NCBI RefSeq assembly: GCF_003002955.1
Contig: NZ_PVTJ01000001.1
Coordinates: forward strand, 1 to 64,000
From: Glycomyces artemisiae
GTDB taxonomy: Bacteria > Actinomycetota > Actinomycetes > Mycobacteriales > Micromonosporaceae
Direction of reading: 5' to 3'
Length of the DNA: 64,000 nt
Shown here in pieces: positions 8,497 through 16,685 of the stretch. The position numbers and the translations under genes are program-made. The notes under the pieces are model-generated. The model was not told where the DNA came from, ran no database searches, and saw nothing but the letters and a program-made list of their open reading frames with translations. The first letter of the stretch is position 1; every line of letters starts with the position of its first letter.

Positions 8497-8991
8497 CAGG
8501 CTCCTCCGGATGCAGGGAATCGTACCCTTGACGATTCGTTGCCTTGGATGTGAAAATTGGACCTTAAAAGGATAAATTCCGATAATATGACAAGAATTGA
8601 ACAGTTTGTTAAAGCAAGACCGCTTCTATAGGCTCACTATATGGCCAACATTCACTTCCTGGGGTCCGGATCCATTGGAATTGGAATGGGCACTCACGTC
8701 AACTGCTCGGTTCAAAGCCATGATGGAACTGTATGCCCGAATCAGAGGTTTCAGTTTCCGCCGTTTTGACCGTAATAGAAGAGTCCTGACCGAGTTCTAA
8801 ATGCTGGGTGTGCTGCCATCGAAGCTCTGGGACAGGTGAGGTAACGGCTCAACGTGTACTTGACGGGTCGGCAAGTGCTTCGCAGGGGCCGGAGGATGCG
8901 GTCACTGTAGTTTTTGCGGCACTCCTTGTCGGCGGCACGCTTCATCGTCAAGATTGCCCCTCAAGTGAGTTCGAGACAAGAGAGGGCGGCA
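8497..8991. other. Gene-poor intergenic region in the low-GC block
   Basis: 495 bp, AT-rich up to about 8,870 and then rising in GC. Short open frames here (for example 8597-8800) begin at TTG without a Shine-Dalgarno and have no recognisable product. It must contain the promoter of the minus-strand 643-aa gene and of the HTH gene at 8992. I see no convincing RNA gene or repeat. Confidence 0.5.
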
Positions 8992-9261
8992 ATGGCTGAC
9001 TGTAGGGGCGCGAAGCAGGTTGATGAGGCGTGGACGCGAGAGCGAGTTGTGGCTTTGGGGGTGGTCTGTGATGTGGAGACCGCTGGGCAGATTCTGGGGA
9101 TCGGGCGGACAGTGGTGTACCGGCTTGCTCGGGAGGGGAGCTTTCCGGCTCCGATCCGGAAGGTCGGCGGGCAGTACCGGGTTCCGGTGAGGGGGTTGCT
9201 GGACTTCCTCGACGGGGTTGAGCCGGAGGGTCGGAATGTGGGGGAGACGGTCGGGCGCTGA
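8992..9261 (+). CDS. Excisionase-like HTH DNA-binding protein
   Basis: 89 aa. Residues about 25-75 form a MerR-type winged helix of the excisionase/AlpA kind: VETAGQILGIGRTVVYRLAREG, then FPAPIRKVGGQYRVPVRGLLDFL. Such proteins act as recombination directionality factors or small regulators in integrative elements. ATG at 8992 is preceded by AGAGGG; the longer frame from 8914 has no such site. It lies about 100 bp from the 3' end of a tRNA-Glu gene, the classic position for an integrative element. No integrase is visible in the window, so the element may be decayed or its integrase may lie outside. Confidence 0.75.
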   Translation: MADCRGAKQVDEAWTRERVVALGVVCDVETAGQILGIGRTVVYRLAREGSFPAPIRKVGGQYRVPVRGLLDFLDGVEPEGRNVGETVGR

Positions 9262-9317
9262 CCGGAAGCGGTGGGCGGTCCTGCTACCACGGTGCTATCA
9301 CAGGGCCTGGTGATAGA

Positions 9318-9347
9318 CTCAGGGGCCAACCGGAGTTGGCCCCTGAG
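9318..9347. terminator. 12-bp stem terminator-like hairpin
   Basis: Perfect inverted repeat, 9318-9329 with 9336-9347 (CTCAGGGGCCAA stem), loop of 6 nt. It can end transcription from the excisionase-like gene on the plus strand and from tRNA-Glu on the minus strand. Confidence 0.65.
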
Positions 9348-9362
9348 CTGTGTATTTACCTG

Positions 9363-9435
9363 TACTCCCGAGCGGATTCGAACCGCCGTTTCCGCCTTGA
9401 GAGGGCGGCGTCCTAGGCCCCTGGACGACGGGAGC
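9363..9435 (-). tRNA. tRNA-Glu (anticodon CTC)
   Basis: Read on the minus strand: acceptor GCTCCCG pairs with CGGGAGT, the anticodon stem is CCGCC/GGCGG with loop CTCTCAA giving anticodon CTC, and the T loop is TTCGAAT with a GGCGG/CCGCT stem. 73 nt without an encoded CCA (the bases after the discriminator A are CA). The 3' end faces the excisionase-like gene and the low-GC block. Confidence 0.92.
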
Positions 9436-9651
9436 TTGCCTTGTCGTTCGCGGGCTGGCCGCGGCAACGGAGACAACTGTACATGGTCGGGGAGGGGGGT
9501 GCGCAAGCGGGATATGGCTTGTGATGTGGCCTACCTGAAGCGTGGCGGGCCGGGGCGTGGCGCCGACACCTTTTCAGGTGAACCCCCGTTGCGCCGGCCC
9601 CGGCCCGCCGGGCGACTGTAACGCGCCGCGCCGGTGGGCGCGGCGCGATTC

Positions 9652-10287
9652 TCACTGGTTGCTCGTGCTGGCCTGTCCGGTGATGCCGTCGAGCCAGGCG
9701 GCGTCGACGCCGTCGTGGTAGTTGACGAGCTTGGCGCCGAAGGCGTCGTCGCCGACCTTGGCGGTGATGCTGGCGATGACGCCGACGGTGGTCACGCAGA
9801 CCTCGAAGGAGCCGACGGGCGCTTCGGCGGCGCCCTGGACGTCGACGCAGTCGGCGAGCTCGCCGGCGAGGGTGGTGTCGGTGAACTCGGCGCTGGCGGC
9901 GGCGTCGGCCGCGGCCGCGGCGAGCCAGGAGGCGACGTCGTCGTCGGTGGGGAGGAGGCCGTCGAGCTCCTGGCCGAGCCAGACGGCGAGGTCGGCGTCG
10001 TCCTCGCCGGCCCACAGGGACGGGCGGTCGCCGACGACGACCGCGGCGGTGCCCGCCTCGGGGTCGACGGCCACGAGCAGCGCGTCGTCCGAGCCTTCGA
10101 GGAGGTACTCGGCGGTGTAGGCGTGGCCTTCGCCGTCGACGAGGCGCTCGCTCAGCTCGGTGAGCGCGGCCTGGTCCTCCGAGGCCGTCTCCTCGCCGCC
10201 TGCGCCTCCGGAGCAGCCGGCGGCGAGCGCCAGCAGCGCCGCCGCGCCGAAGGCGGCGCAGCGCCGGAGGGGGTTCTGCACGATCAT
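9652..10287 (-). CDS. Secreted lipoprotein, hypothetical
   Basis: 211 aa. Signal sequence of about 24 residues (RRCAAFGAAALLALAAGC) ends in a lipobox LAAGC, predicting lipid attachment at Cys25 and location outside the membrane. The rest is acidic and Ala-rich, with a pair of cysteines (ADCVDVQG and EVCVTTV) that could form a disulfide. No domain is recognised. ATG at 10287 has GGAG just upstream. It stands alone between tRNA-Glu and eno. A nucleotide context with CCTGAAG at 9534-9540 lies downstream. Confidence 0.75.
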   Translation of the reverse strand: MIVQNPLRRCAAFGAAALLALAAGCSGGAGGEETASEDQAALTELSERLVDGEGHAYTAEYLLEGSDDALLVAVDPEAGTAAVVVGDRPSLWAGEDDADLAVWLGQELDGLLPTDDDVASWLAAAAADAAASAEFTDTTLAGELADCVDVQGAAEAPVGSFEVCVTTVGVIASITAKVGDDAFGAKLVNYHDGVDAAWLDGITGQASTSNQ

Positions 10288-10451
10288 GGGGCTCCACTTC
10301 CGTTGTGCTCGGCGATGGAGGCGCCGGGGCCGCTCTCGGCGGCGCTCGCGAGCCGCGACTCGGCCGTCGGCATCCGGGGGGCACGCCTAGCACAGGTGTC
10401 TGATCTGAGATAGGACTCCACCTTATAGCGCCCTAACCAGCCTCCATGTAA

Positions 10452-11906
<1,455 letters not shown>

Positions 11907-11922
11907 AACGTATCCAGGGGAA

Positions 11923-11961
11923 CCTGAAGCGGACCTGAAGCTGCCTGAAGGGAACCTGAAG
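11923..11961 (+). repeat. Four phased CCTGAAG direct repeats
   Basis: CCTGAAG occurs at 11923, 11934, 11944 and 11955, a spacing of 11, 10 and 11 bp, so all copies face the same side of the helix. It lies between the eno stop and its terminator. The period fits tandem half-sites of an OmpR/PhoB-type response regulator. A related array is at 38991-39029. Confidence 0.6.
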
Positions 11962-11964
11962 TGA

Positions 11965-11992
11965 AGGCCCCCGTGCTTCGGCGCGGGGGCCT
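11965..11992 (+). terminator. eno terminator
   Basis: Stem AGGCCCCCG (11965-11973) with CGGGGGCCT (11984-11992) and a loop containing TTCG. Typical GC-rich intrinsic terminator of this genome. Confidence 0.7.
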
Positions 11993-12010
11993 CCGCCGTG
12001 CCGCATCGAC

Positions 12011-12016
12011 TAGGCT
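12011..12016 (+). promoter_or_regulatory. -10 hexamer TAGGCT, leaderless start
   Basis: TAGGCT followed by 6 nt and then GTG at 12023, with no Shine-Dalgarno. Predicts transcription starting at or next to the start codon of the FtsB/DivIC-like gene. Confidence 0.6.
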
Positions 12017-12022
12017 GGGCCC

Positions 12023-12550
12023 GTGAACGCGAGCCGTCGACCCAGCCGCCCCGGAGGACGATCCACCGGTCCCGGCCGCACCCGCGCCGCCCGGCGCCCC
12101 GCCCCCGGCACCGCGGGCCGCGCCGAGGTCAAGCGGGTCCGGTACCGGCCCGCCCGGAAGGTCTCCCGCCGCGCCGCCGTCCTCGCCCTCGTCCTCTCCG
12201 CGCTCGCCCTCGCGTACGCCTACCCCCTGCGCACGTACGTCGAGCAGCGCATCGAGATCAACCGCCTCGAAGCCGAGCAGTCCGCGCAGCAGGACCGCAT
12301 CGACGACCTCGAAGCCGAGCGCCTCAAATGGGACGACCCCGAGTACGTCGAGGCCCAGATCCGCTCCAGCCTCCTCCTCGTGCCCCCCGGCGAGGACCTC
12401 GTCATCGTCATCGACGAGGACGACCCGAAGCACACCGGTGGCGAGGACGACGAATCCGGGGCCGACAAGCCCTGGTACGAATCGCTCACCGATACCTTTG
12501 AAGACGCCGATCAGCTTGATCCGGACGAGACCGAGGAACCGGGGGAATGA
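12023..12550 (+). CDS. FtsB/DivIC-like septum formation initiator
   Basis: 175 aa. The architecture is that of the septum formation initiator family: a basic, Pro/Arg-rich cytoplasmic tail (1-45), one transmembrane helix (about 49-67, AAVLALVLSALALAYAYPL), then a short extracellular coiled coil (RIEINRLEAEQSAQQDRIDDLEAERLKWDDPEYVEAQ) and an acidic C-terminal tail. Family role: divisome scaffold with FtsL and FtsQ at the septum. The position right after eno and before DUF501 and ppx is conserved in actinobacteria. Leaderless GTG start at 12023. Confidence 0.88.
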   Translation: MNASRRPSRPGGRSTGPGRTRAARRPAPGTAGRAEVKRVRYRPARKVSRRAAVLALVLSALALAYAYPLRTYVEQRIEINRLEAEQSAQQDRIDDLEAERLKWDDPEYVEAQIRSSLLLVPPGEDLVIVIDEDDPKHTGGEDDESGADKPWYESLTDTFEDADQLDPDETEEPGE

Positions 12551-12578
12551 CCGTGAAGGCAGTGGAGCAGGTGGCCCT

Positions 12579-13112
12579 GTGAAGCCCGAAGCGTGGCCGC
12601 AGGAGCCGCAGCCGGTGACCGACGCGGACGCGGCCGCCGTCTCCGCGCAGCTCGGGCGCCCCATCCGCGGCGCGCACGCCGTCGCCTGGCGCTGCCCCTG
12701 CGGGCAGCCCGCCGTCGTCGAGACCGAGCCGCGCCTGCCCGACGGCACCCCGTTCCCCACCACGTACTACCTGACCTGCCCCAAGGCCGCCTCCGCGATC
12801 GGCCGCCTCGAAGGCGGCGGCGTCATGAAGGACATGAACGACCGCCTGAACGCCGACCCCGAGCTCGCCGAGCACCACCGCCGCGCCCACGAGGACTACC
12901 TCGCCCGCCGCGCCCGCCTCGGCGACGTCCCCGAGATCGCCGGGGTCTCCGCCGGGGGCCTGCCCGACCGCGTCAAATGCCTCCACGCCCTCGTCGGCCA
13001 CGCCCTCGCCGCCGGGCCCGGCGTCAGCCCCATGGGCGACGAGGCCATCGACAAGCTCCCCGAATGGTGGCGCACCTCCAGCTGCGCGACGAGGCAGGAG
13101 GCCGCCGAATGA
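12579..13112 (+). CDS. DUF501 family protein
   Basis: 177 aa. Matches the DUF501 family: LGRPIRGAHAVAWRCPCGQPAVVETEPRLPDGTPFPTTYYLTCPKA near the N-terminus with a CPCG and a second Cys that may bind metal, a helical DRLNADPELAEHHRRAHEDYLARR stretch, and the conserved end LPDRVKCLHALVGHALAAGPGVSPMGDEA. Function is unknown, but the gene is usually between FtsB and Ppx/GppA in actinobacteria, as here. The GTG start at 12579 is preceded by AGGTGG at close range. The stop overlaps the next ATG (ATGA). Confidence 0.88.
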   Translation: MKPEAWPQEPQPVTDADAAAVSAQLGRPIRGAHAVAWRCPCGQPAVVETEPRLPDGTPFPTTYYLTCPKAASAIGRLEGGGVMKDMNDRLNADPELAEHHRRAHEDYLARRARLGDVPEIAGVSAGGLPDRVKCLHALVGHALAAGPGVSPMGDEAIDKLPEWWRTSSCATRQEAAE

Positions 13113-14032
13113 GCGCGCGACGCGTCGCGGGGATCGACTGCGGCACCAACTCCATCCGCCTCCTCATCGCCGACATCGACGATGACGGCCGCCTCCACGA
13201 CGTCGTGCGCCGCATGGAGGTCGTGCGCCTCGGCGAAGGCGTCGACCGCACCGGCCGCCTCGCCGACGCCGCCATCGAGCGCACCCGCGCAGCCCTCGCC
13301 GACTACACCGCGCAGATCCGCGAGCACGGGGCCGAGGCGATCCGCATGGTCGCGACCTCCGCGAGCCGCGACGCCGCCAACGCCGCCGACTTCACCGCCA
13401 TGGTCGAGGCCGTCCTCGGCCAGGCCCCCGAGGTCATCACCGGCGACGAGGAAGCGCGCCTGTCCTTCACCGGCGCCGTCGCCACCCTCCCCGCCCACGA
13501 CGGCCAGCGCCTCCTCATCGACATCGGCGGCGGCTCCACCGAGTTCGTGCGCGGCACCGGAGGCGACGTCATCGCCGCGATCTCCGTCGACGTCGGCTGC
13601 GTCCGCATGACCGAGCGCCACCTGCGCTCCGACCCGCCCGGCCCCGCCGAGATGGACGCCGCGACCGCCGACATCACCGGCATCGCCGACCGCGCCCTGG
13701 CCGTCGCCGACCCGGGCCGCGAGGCCACCGAGCTCGTCGCCGTCGCCGGGACCGCGACCACCGTCGCCGCGATCTCGCTGGGCCTGCCCGCCTACGACCC
13801 CGACGCGATCGACGGGACCCGCCTGACGTACGAGCAGGTCGCGAAGGTCACCGCCGACCTCGCCGCGGCCGACCACGCCGCGCGCCTGGCGATCCCCGTC
13901 ATGCACCCGGGCCGCGCCGACGTCATCGTCGGCGGCGCGCTGGTGCTGCGCACCATCATGGAGCGCAGCGGGATCGGAGAGGTGCTCATCTCCGAGCACG
14001 ACATCCTCGACGGCATCGCGCTCTCCGCATAG
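13109..14032 (+). CDS. Ppx/GppA exopolyphosphatase family protein
   Basis: 307 aa, actin-like ATPase-fold phosphatase that degrades polyphosphate and/or pppGpp. It has the five-motif pattern: phosphate loop GIDCGTNSIRLLIAD at the N-terminus, RMVATSASRDAAN, the ITGDEEARLSFTGA segment, LLIDIGGGSTEF, and ELVAVAGTATTVAA. The length is that of the short single-module actinobacterial Ppx1-type proteins rather than the 500-aa E. coli enzymes. ATG 13109 overlaps the DUF501 stop, with AGGAGG upstream. The operon ends in a 40-bp perfect palindrome at 14041. Confidence 0.9.
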   Translation: MSARRVAGIDCGTNSIRLLIADIDDDGRLHDVVRRMEVVRLGEGVDRTGRLADAAIERTRAALADYTAQIREHGAEAIRMVATSASRDAANAADFTAMVEAVLGQAPEVITGDEEARLSFTGAVATLPAHDGQRLLIDIGGGSTEFVRGTGGDVIAAISVDVGCVRMTERHLRSDPPGPAEMDAATADITGIADRALAVADPGREATELVAVAGTATTVAAISLGLPAYDPDAIDGTRLTYEQVAKVTADLAAADHAARLAIPVMHPGRADVIVGGALVLRTIMERSGIGEVLISEHDILDGIALSA

Positions 14033-14040
14033 GACGAAAC

Positions 14041-14080
14041 GGAGCGGCCCCGCTGCGATCGATCGCAGCGGGGCCGCTCC
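14041..14080. terminator. 40-bp perfect palindrome terminator
   Basis: 14041-14060 is the exact reverse complement of 14061-14080 (GGAGCGGCCCCGCTGCGATC arms). It sits between two convergent genes (ppx and the membrane gene at 14089) and should work in both directions. Confidence 0.85.
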
Positions 14081-14088
14081 GTGTTCCG

Positions 14089-14763
14089 TTACGCCGGTTG
14101 CAGTTCCTTCGCGGGAGCCTTCGACGAGGCCCGCCACAGCTCGGCCGCCAGCCACAGCGCCGAGACCGTCACCAGTGCGCCCCAGGCGATCCGGCCCGCC
14201 TGCGGAATGAAGAACTGCGGCAGGTACGTGACCATCAGGACCGCGAACGGCACGCCGGACCACTTCGACAGCACGCCCGAGCGCCACACCGCGACGGCGG
14301 CCAGCACCCCTGCGATCGCGATGAGCGCCAGGCCGATCGCGAACACGGTCATCGCGGTCGGGTCGAGGCGGAACGCGTCGCCGACCTCGGTCAGCGAGGC
14401 GTCCCCGTCGGCGACGGCGCGCTCGCCGATCGCCTTGAGGCCGTACACTTCCGCGCCGTAGTACGAGATGGTCAGGCCCGAGCCGATGTAGCCGATGGTG
14501 GCGGCGAGGAACGCGGTCTTCTCGTTCTTCGTTCCCTCAAGAAAACCGCGGAGGGCGCCGTAGCCGAGGGGGATGAGGATGAGGCCGACGATGGCCGAGA
14601 CGTGGGCGATGGACCATCCGGCGCTGGCCCAGGACGCGGCGCCTTCGAGGGTGGTCTGGTCCTCGCGGGGCGCGACGGCCTCGTAGAGGACGAAGAGGAT
14701 CCCGGCGAGCGCGAAGGCGAAGGCGCCCATGCGGGCTCGGGGGTCGGGGGCGGTGCGGGTCAT
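14089..14763 (-). CDS. Integral membrane protein under TetR control
   Basis: 224 aa with about six hydrophobic segments (for example GAFAFALAGILFVLYEAVA near the N-terminus, IAHVSAIVGLILIPLGYGAL, MTVFAIGLALIAIAGVLAAVAVW, and a final WGALVTVSALWLAAELW). No catalytic motif is visible; it looks like the DUF-type small membrane proteins often driven by a divergent TetR repressor. ATG 14763 has an AGGAG 5 nt upstream. It shares a 120-bp operator-rich region with the TetR gene, and its product is probably what that regulator controls, perhaps export or membrane stress (inference). Confidence 0.75.
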   Translation of the reverse strand: MTRTAPDPRARMGAFAFALAGILFVLYEAVAPREDQTTLEGAASWASAGWSIAHVSAIVGLILIPLGYGALRGFLEGTKNEKTAFLAATIGYIGSGLTISYYGAEVYGLKAIGERAVADGDASLTEVGDAFRLDPTAMTVFAIGLALIAIAGVLAAVAVWRSGVLSKWSGVPFAVLMVTYLPQFFIPQAGRIAWGALVTVSALWLAAELWRASSKAPAKELQPA

Positions 14764-14782
14764 CGGGGCTCCTTATGGGGTT

Positions 14783-14864
14783 CACCGCTCATTTCCGTGA
14801 GCGGTGCTCTCTGTTGAGAGCAATGATTGCACATCGTTCCCGAGGATGCAAGAGCGGTGCTCTC
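14783..14864. promoter_or_regulatory. TetR operator cluster in divergent promoter
   Basis: Contains a perfect 9-bp inverted repeat (CACCGCTCA 14783-14791, TGAGCGGTG 14798-14806), two identical 13-mers GAGCGGTGCTCTC at 14799-14811 and 14852-14864, and GCTCTC/GAGAGC arms at 14806-14821. The second 13-mer covers where the -35 region of the TetR gene would be. This is the likely autoregulatory operator. Confidence 0.7.
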
Positions 14865-14871
14865 GTTTCTG

Positions 14872-14877
14872 TACACT
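14872..14877 (+). promoter_or_regulatory. -10 hexamer TACACT, leaderless tetR-type start
   Basis: TACACT followed by 6 nt and ATG at 14884, with no Shine-Dalgarno. Confidence 0.6.
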
Positions 14878-14883
14878 GGTCTC

Positions 14884-15576
14884 ATGAACGCGCCGAGAAC
14901 CGCCAGAGAACGCGCCCGCGCCGAGCTCACCAGGGAGATCCTCGCGACCGCGCGTCGCCAGCTCGGCGAGGTCGGCGCACCGGGGCTGTCCCTGCGCTCG
15001 GTCGCCCGCGACCTGGGCATGGCCTCCTCGGCCGTGTACCGGTACTTCGCGAGCCGCGACGAGCTCCTGACCGCCCTCCTCATCGAGTCCTACAACGAGG
15101 TCGGCGAGGCCGCCGAGGGCGCCGACCGCCCCAAGGCCGTCCCCGAGAACCGCTGGATCGGCGTGTGGAACGGTGTGCGCAACTGGGCCCTCGCGAACCG
15201 GCACGAGTACGCGCTGCTGTTCGGCACCCCGGTCCCCGGCTACGCCGCCCCGCACCTCACCACCGAGATCGCCGCGCGCATGCCGCTGACGCTGGCGCGC
15301 ATCGTCGCGGACGCCAAGCGCGGCAACGGGCTCCGTCCCTACACCGGCCCCGAGTGCGACCCGTCCGCGATCGACCCGGCGATGCTCGTCCTGCTCGAAG
15401 AGGGCGCCTTCACCGTCGAGGAGACCGCGCGGCTCATCCTCGCCTGGAACCGCCTCGTCGGGATCATCGGCTACGAGCTGCACGGGCACCTGAACAACGT
15501 GACCGCCGACGACGCCGCGTTCTTCGACTACGCGGCCCGCGCCGAGGGCGCGAACCTGGGCCTCGCCTTCGACTAG
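14884..15576 (+). CDS. TetR-family transcriptional regulator
   Basis: 230 aa. The N-terminal HTH (about residues 17-63) is a canonical TetR domain: REILATARRQLGEVGAPGLSLRSVARDLGMASSAVYRYFASRDELLTALL. The C-terminal part (MPLTLARIVADAKRG; LVGIIGYELHGHLNN) resembles the WHG-type ligand-binding domain common in actinomycetes. It probably represses itself and the divergent membrane gene through the repeats at 14783-14864. The ATG at 14884 is leaderless by the -10 spacing; the frame starting upstream at 14827 would run through the operator and is rejected. Confidence 0.9.
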   Translation: MNAPRTARERARAELTREILATARRQLGEVGAPGLSLRSVARDLGMASSAVYRYFASRDELLTALLIESYNEVGEAAEGADRPKAVPENRWIGVWNGVRNWALANRHEYALLFGTPVPGYAAPHLTTEIAARMPLTLARIVADAKRGNGLRPYTGPECDPSAIDPAMLVLLEEGAFTVEETARLILAWNRLVGIIGYELHGHLNNVTADDAAFFDYAARAEGANLGLAFD

Positions 15577-15586
15577 GAGACGAAAG

Positions 15587-15615
15587 AGGGCCGCCCGGCA
15601 CTGCCGGGCGGCCCT
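15587..15615. terminator. Bidirectional terminator
   Basis: Arms AGGGCCGCCCGGCA (15587-15600) and TGCCGGGCGGCCCT (15602-15615), 14 bp each, between the convergent TetR and PP2C genes. Confidence 0.8.
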
Positions 15616-15629
15616 GAAGTCTCAGCGGC

Positions 15630-16436
15630 CTAGAAGAAGTACAGGCCCAGGGCGATGGCGGCCACGACCAGGACCGCCGCGACCGCGGCGAGGACCCACG
15701 GCCAGCGGCGGCGCGCGCGGTGCTCGGAGACGTCGCCGACGACCACGGTGACGTTGTCGGGGCCGCCGCCTTCGAGGGCGAGGCGCACGAGTTCCTCGGC
15801 GGCCGCCTGGGGGTCGGCGAAGTCGCGCAGGACGTTCTCGATCACGGCGTCGTCCACGACGTCGCTGAGCCCGTCGGAGCAGAGCATGTACCGGTCGCCG
15901 ATCTGCGCGGGCCGGGTCTCGAAGTGCGCCGGGGCGGGGTTGGCCTGGAGCACGCGGGTGACGACGGACTTGTAGGGGTGGTCCTGGGCCTCGGCGGGGG
16001 TGATGGCGCCCTCGTCGACCAGGTGCTGCACGTACGAGTCGTCCACGGTCACCTGGACGAAGTCCTCGCCGCGCACCTGGTAGGCCCGGGAGTCGCCGAT
16101 GTGGACGATGTCGACGGCGTCGTCGCCGAGCCACAGCCCCGTCAGGGTCGTCGCCATGCCCTCGGACTCGGGGTTCTCGGCCACGGCGGCGCGGATGCGG
16201 TCGCGGGCGGCCTCGACGACCTCGCCCAGCTCCGCGTGGGCGTCGGCGGGGGAGCGGCGCGCCAGGCGGGTCACCTCGGCGATGGTCACCCCGCTGGCGA
16301 CCTCGCCGGCCGCGGCGCCGCCCACGCCGTCAGCCACCGCGAGCAGACGCCGCGACGCGAGGTGGGAGTCCTCGTTCAGGTCGCGGACCTTGCCCACGTC
16401 GGTGGCGGCGCCGTAGCGCCATCGCAATTCGGTCAC
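15630..16436 (-). CDS. PP2C-type Ser/Thr protein phosphatase, membrane-anchored
   Basis: 268 aa. PP2C (PPM) motifs in order: GKVRDLNEDS, LLAVADGVGGAAAGEVAS with metal-binding Asp/Gly, VHIGDSRAYQVR, VTRVLQ, MLCSDGLSDVV, and GGPDNVTVVV with the second metal-binding Asp. Residues about 245-266 form a C-terminal transmembrane helix (WVLAAVAAVLVVAAIALGLYFF), so the catalytic domain faces the cytoplasm. It is divergent from a membrane Ser/Thr kinase at 16686, a likely opposing pair (inference). The start is GTG 16436, at the family N-terminus. Confidence 0.92.
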   Translation of the reverse strand: MTELRWRYGAATDVGKVRDLNEDSHLASRRLLAVADGVGGAAAGEVASGVTIAEVTRLARRSPADAHAELGEVVEAARDRIRAAVAENPESEGMATTLTGLWLGDDAVDIVHIGDSRAYQVRGEDFVQVTVDDSYVQHLVDEGAITPAEAQDHPYKSVVTRVLQANPAPAHFETRPAQIGDRYMLCSDGLSDVVDDAVIENVLRDFADPQAAAEELVRLALEGGGPDNVTVVVGDVSEHRARRRWPWVLAAVAAVLVVAAIALGLYFF

Positions 16437-16685
16437 AGGCGATCACCACTGATTCGGCACTGAGTTTCGGCAGTCTGTTCAAAGCTTGGCCGTTCGAGGG
16501 ACATGGGCGCAAGTGTAGTGGTCCCGCACTCACAGCACGCGACCGTTGAACCCCGGTCCGCGCACCGGCCGGGCCCGGCGCTGTATCCCCCGTTCGTGCC
16601 ACCCTGCCAACCCGCCGCTGAGCTGGGGTGACGCCCCGATTACAGTGGATTCAGCCCGCTTCGCCACCCACCCCTGGGAGCTGCC

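Noticed and set aside
8597-8800. 67-aa open frame in the low-GC intergenic region
   Set aside because: It starts at TTG without a Shine-Dalgarno, and no known product or coding bias is visible.
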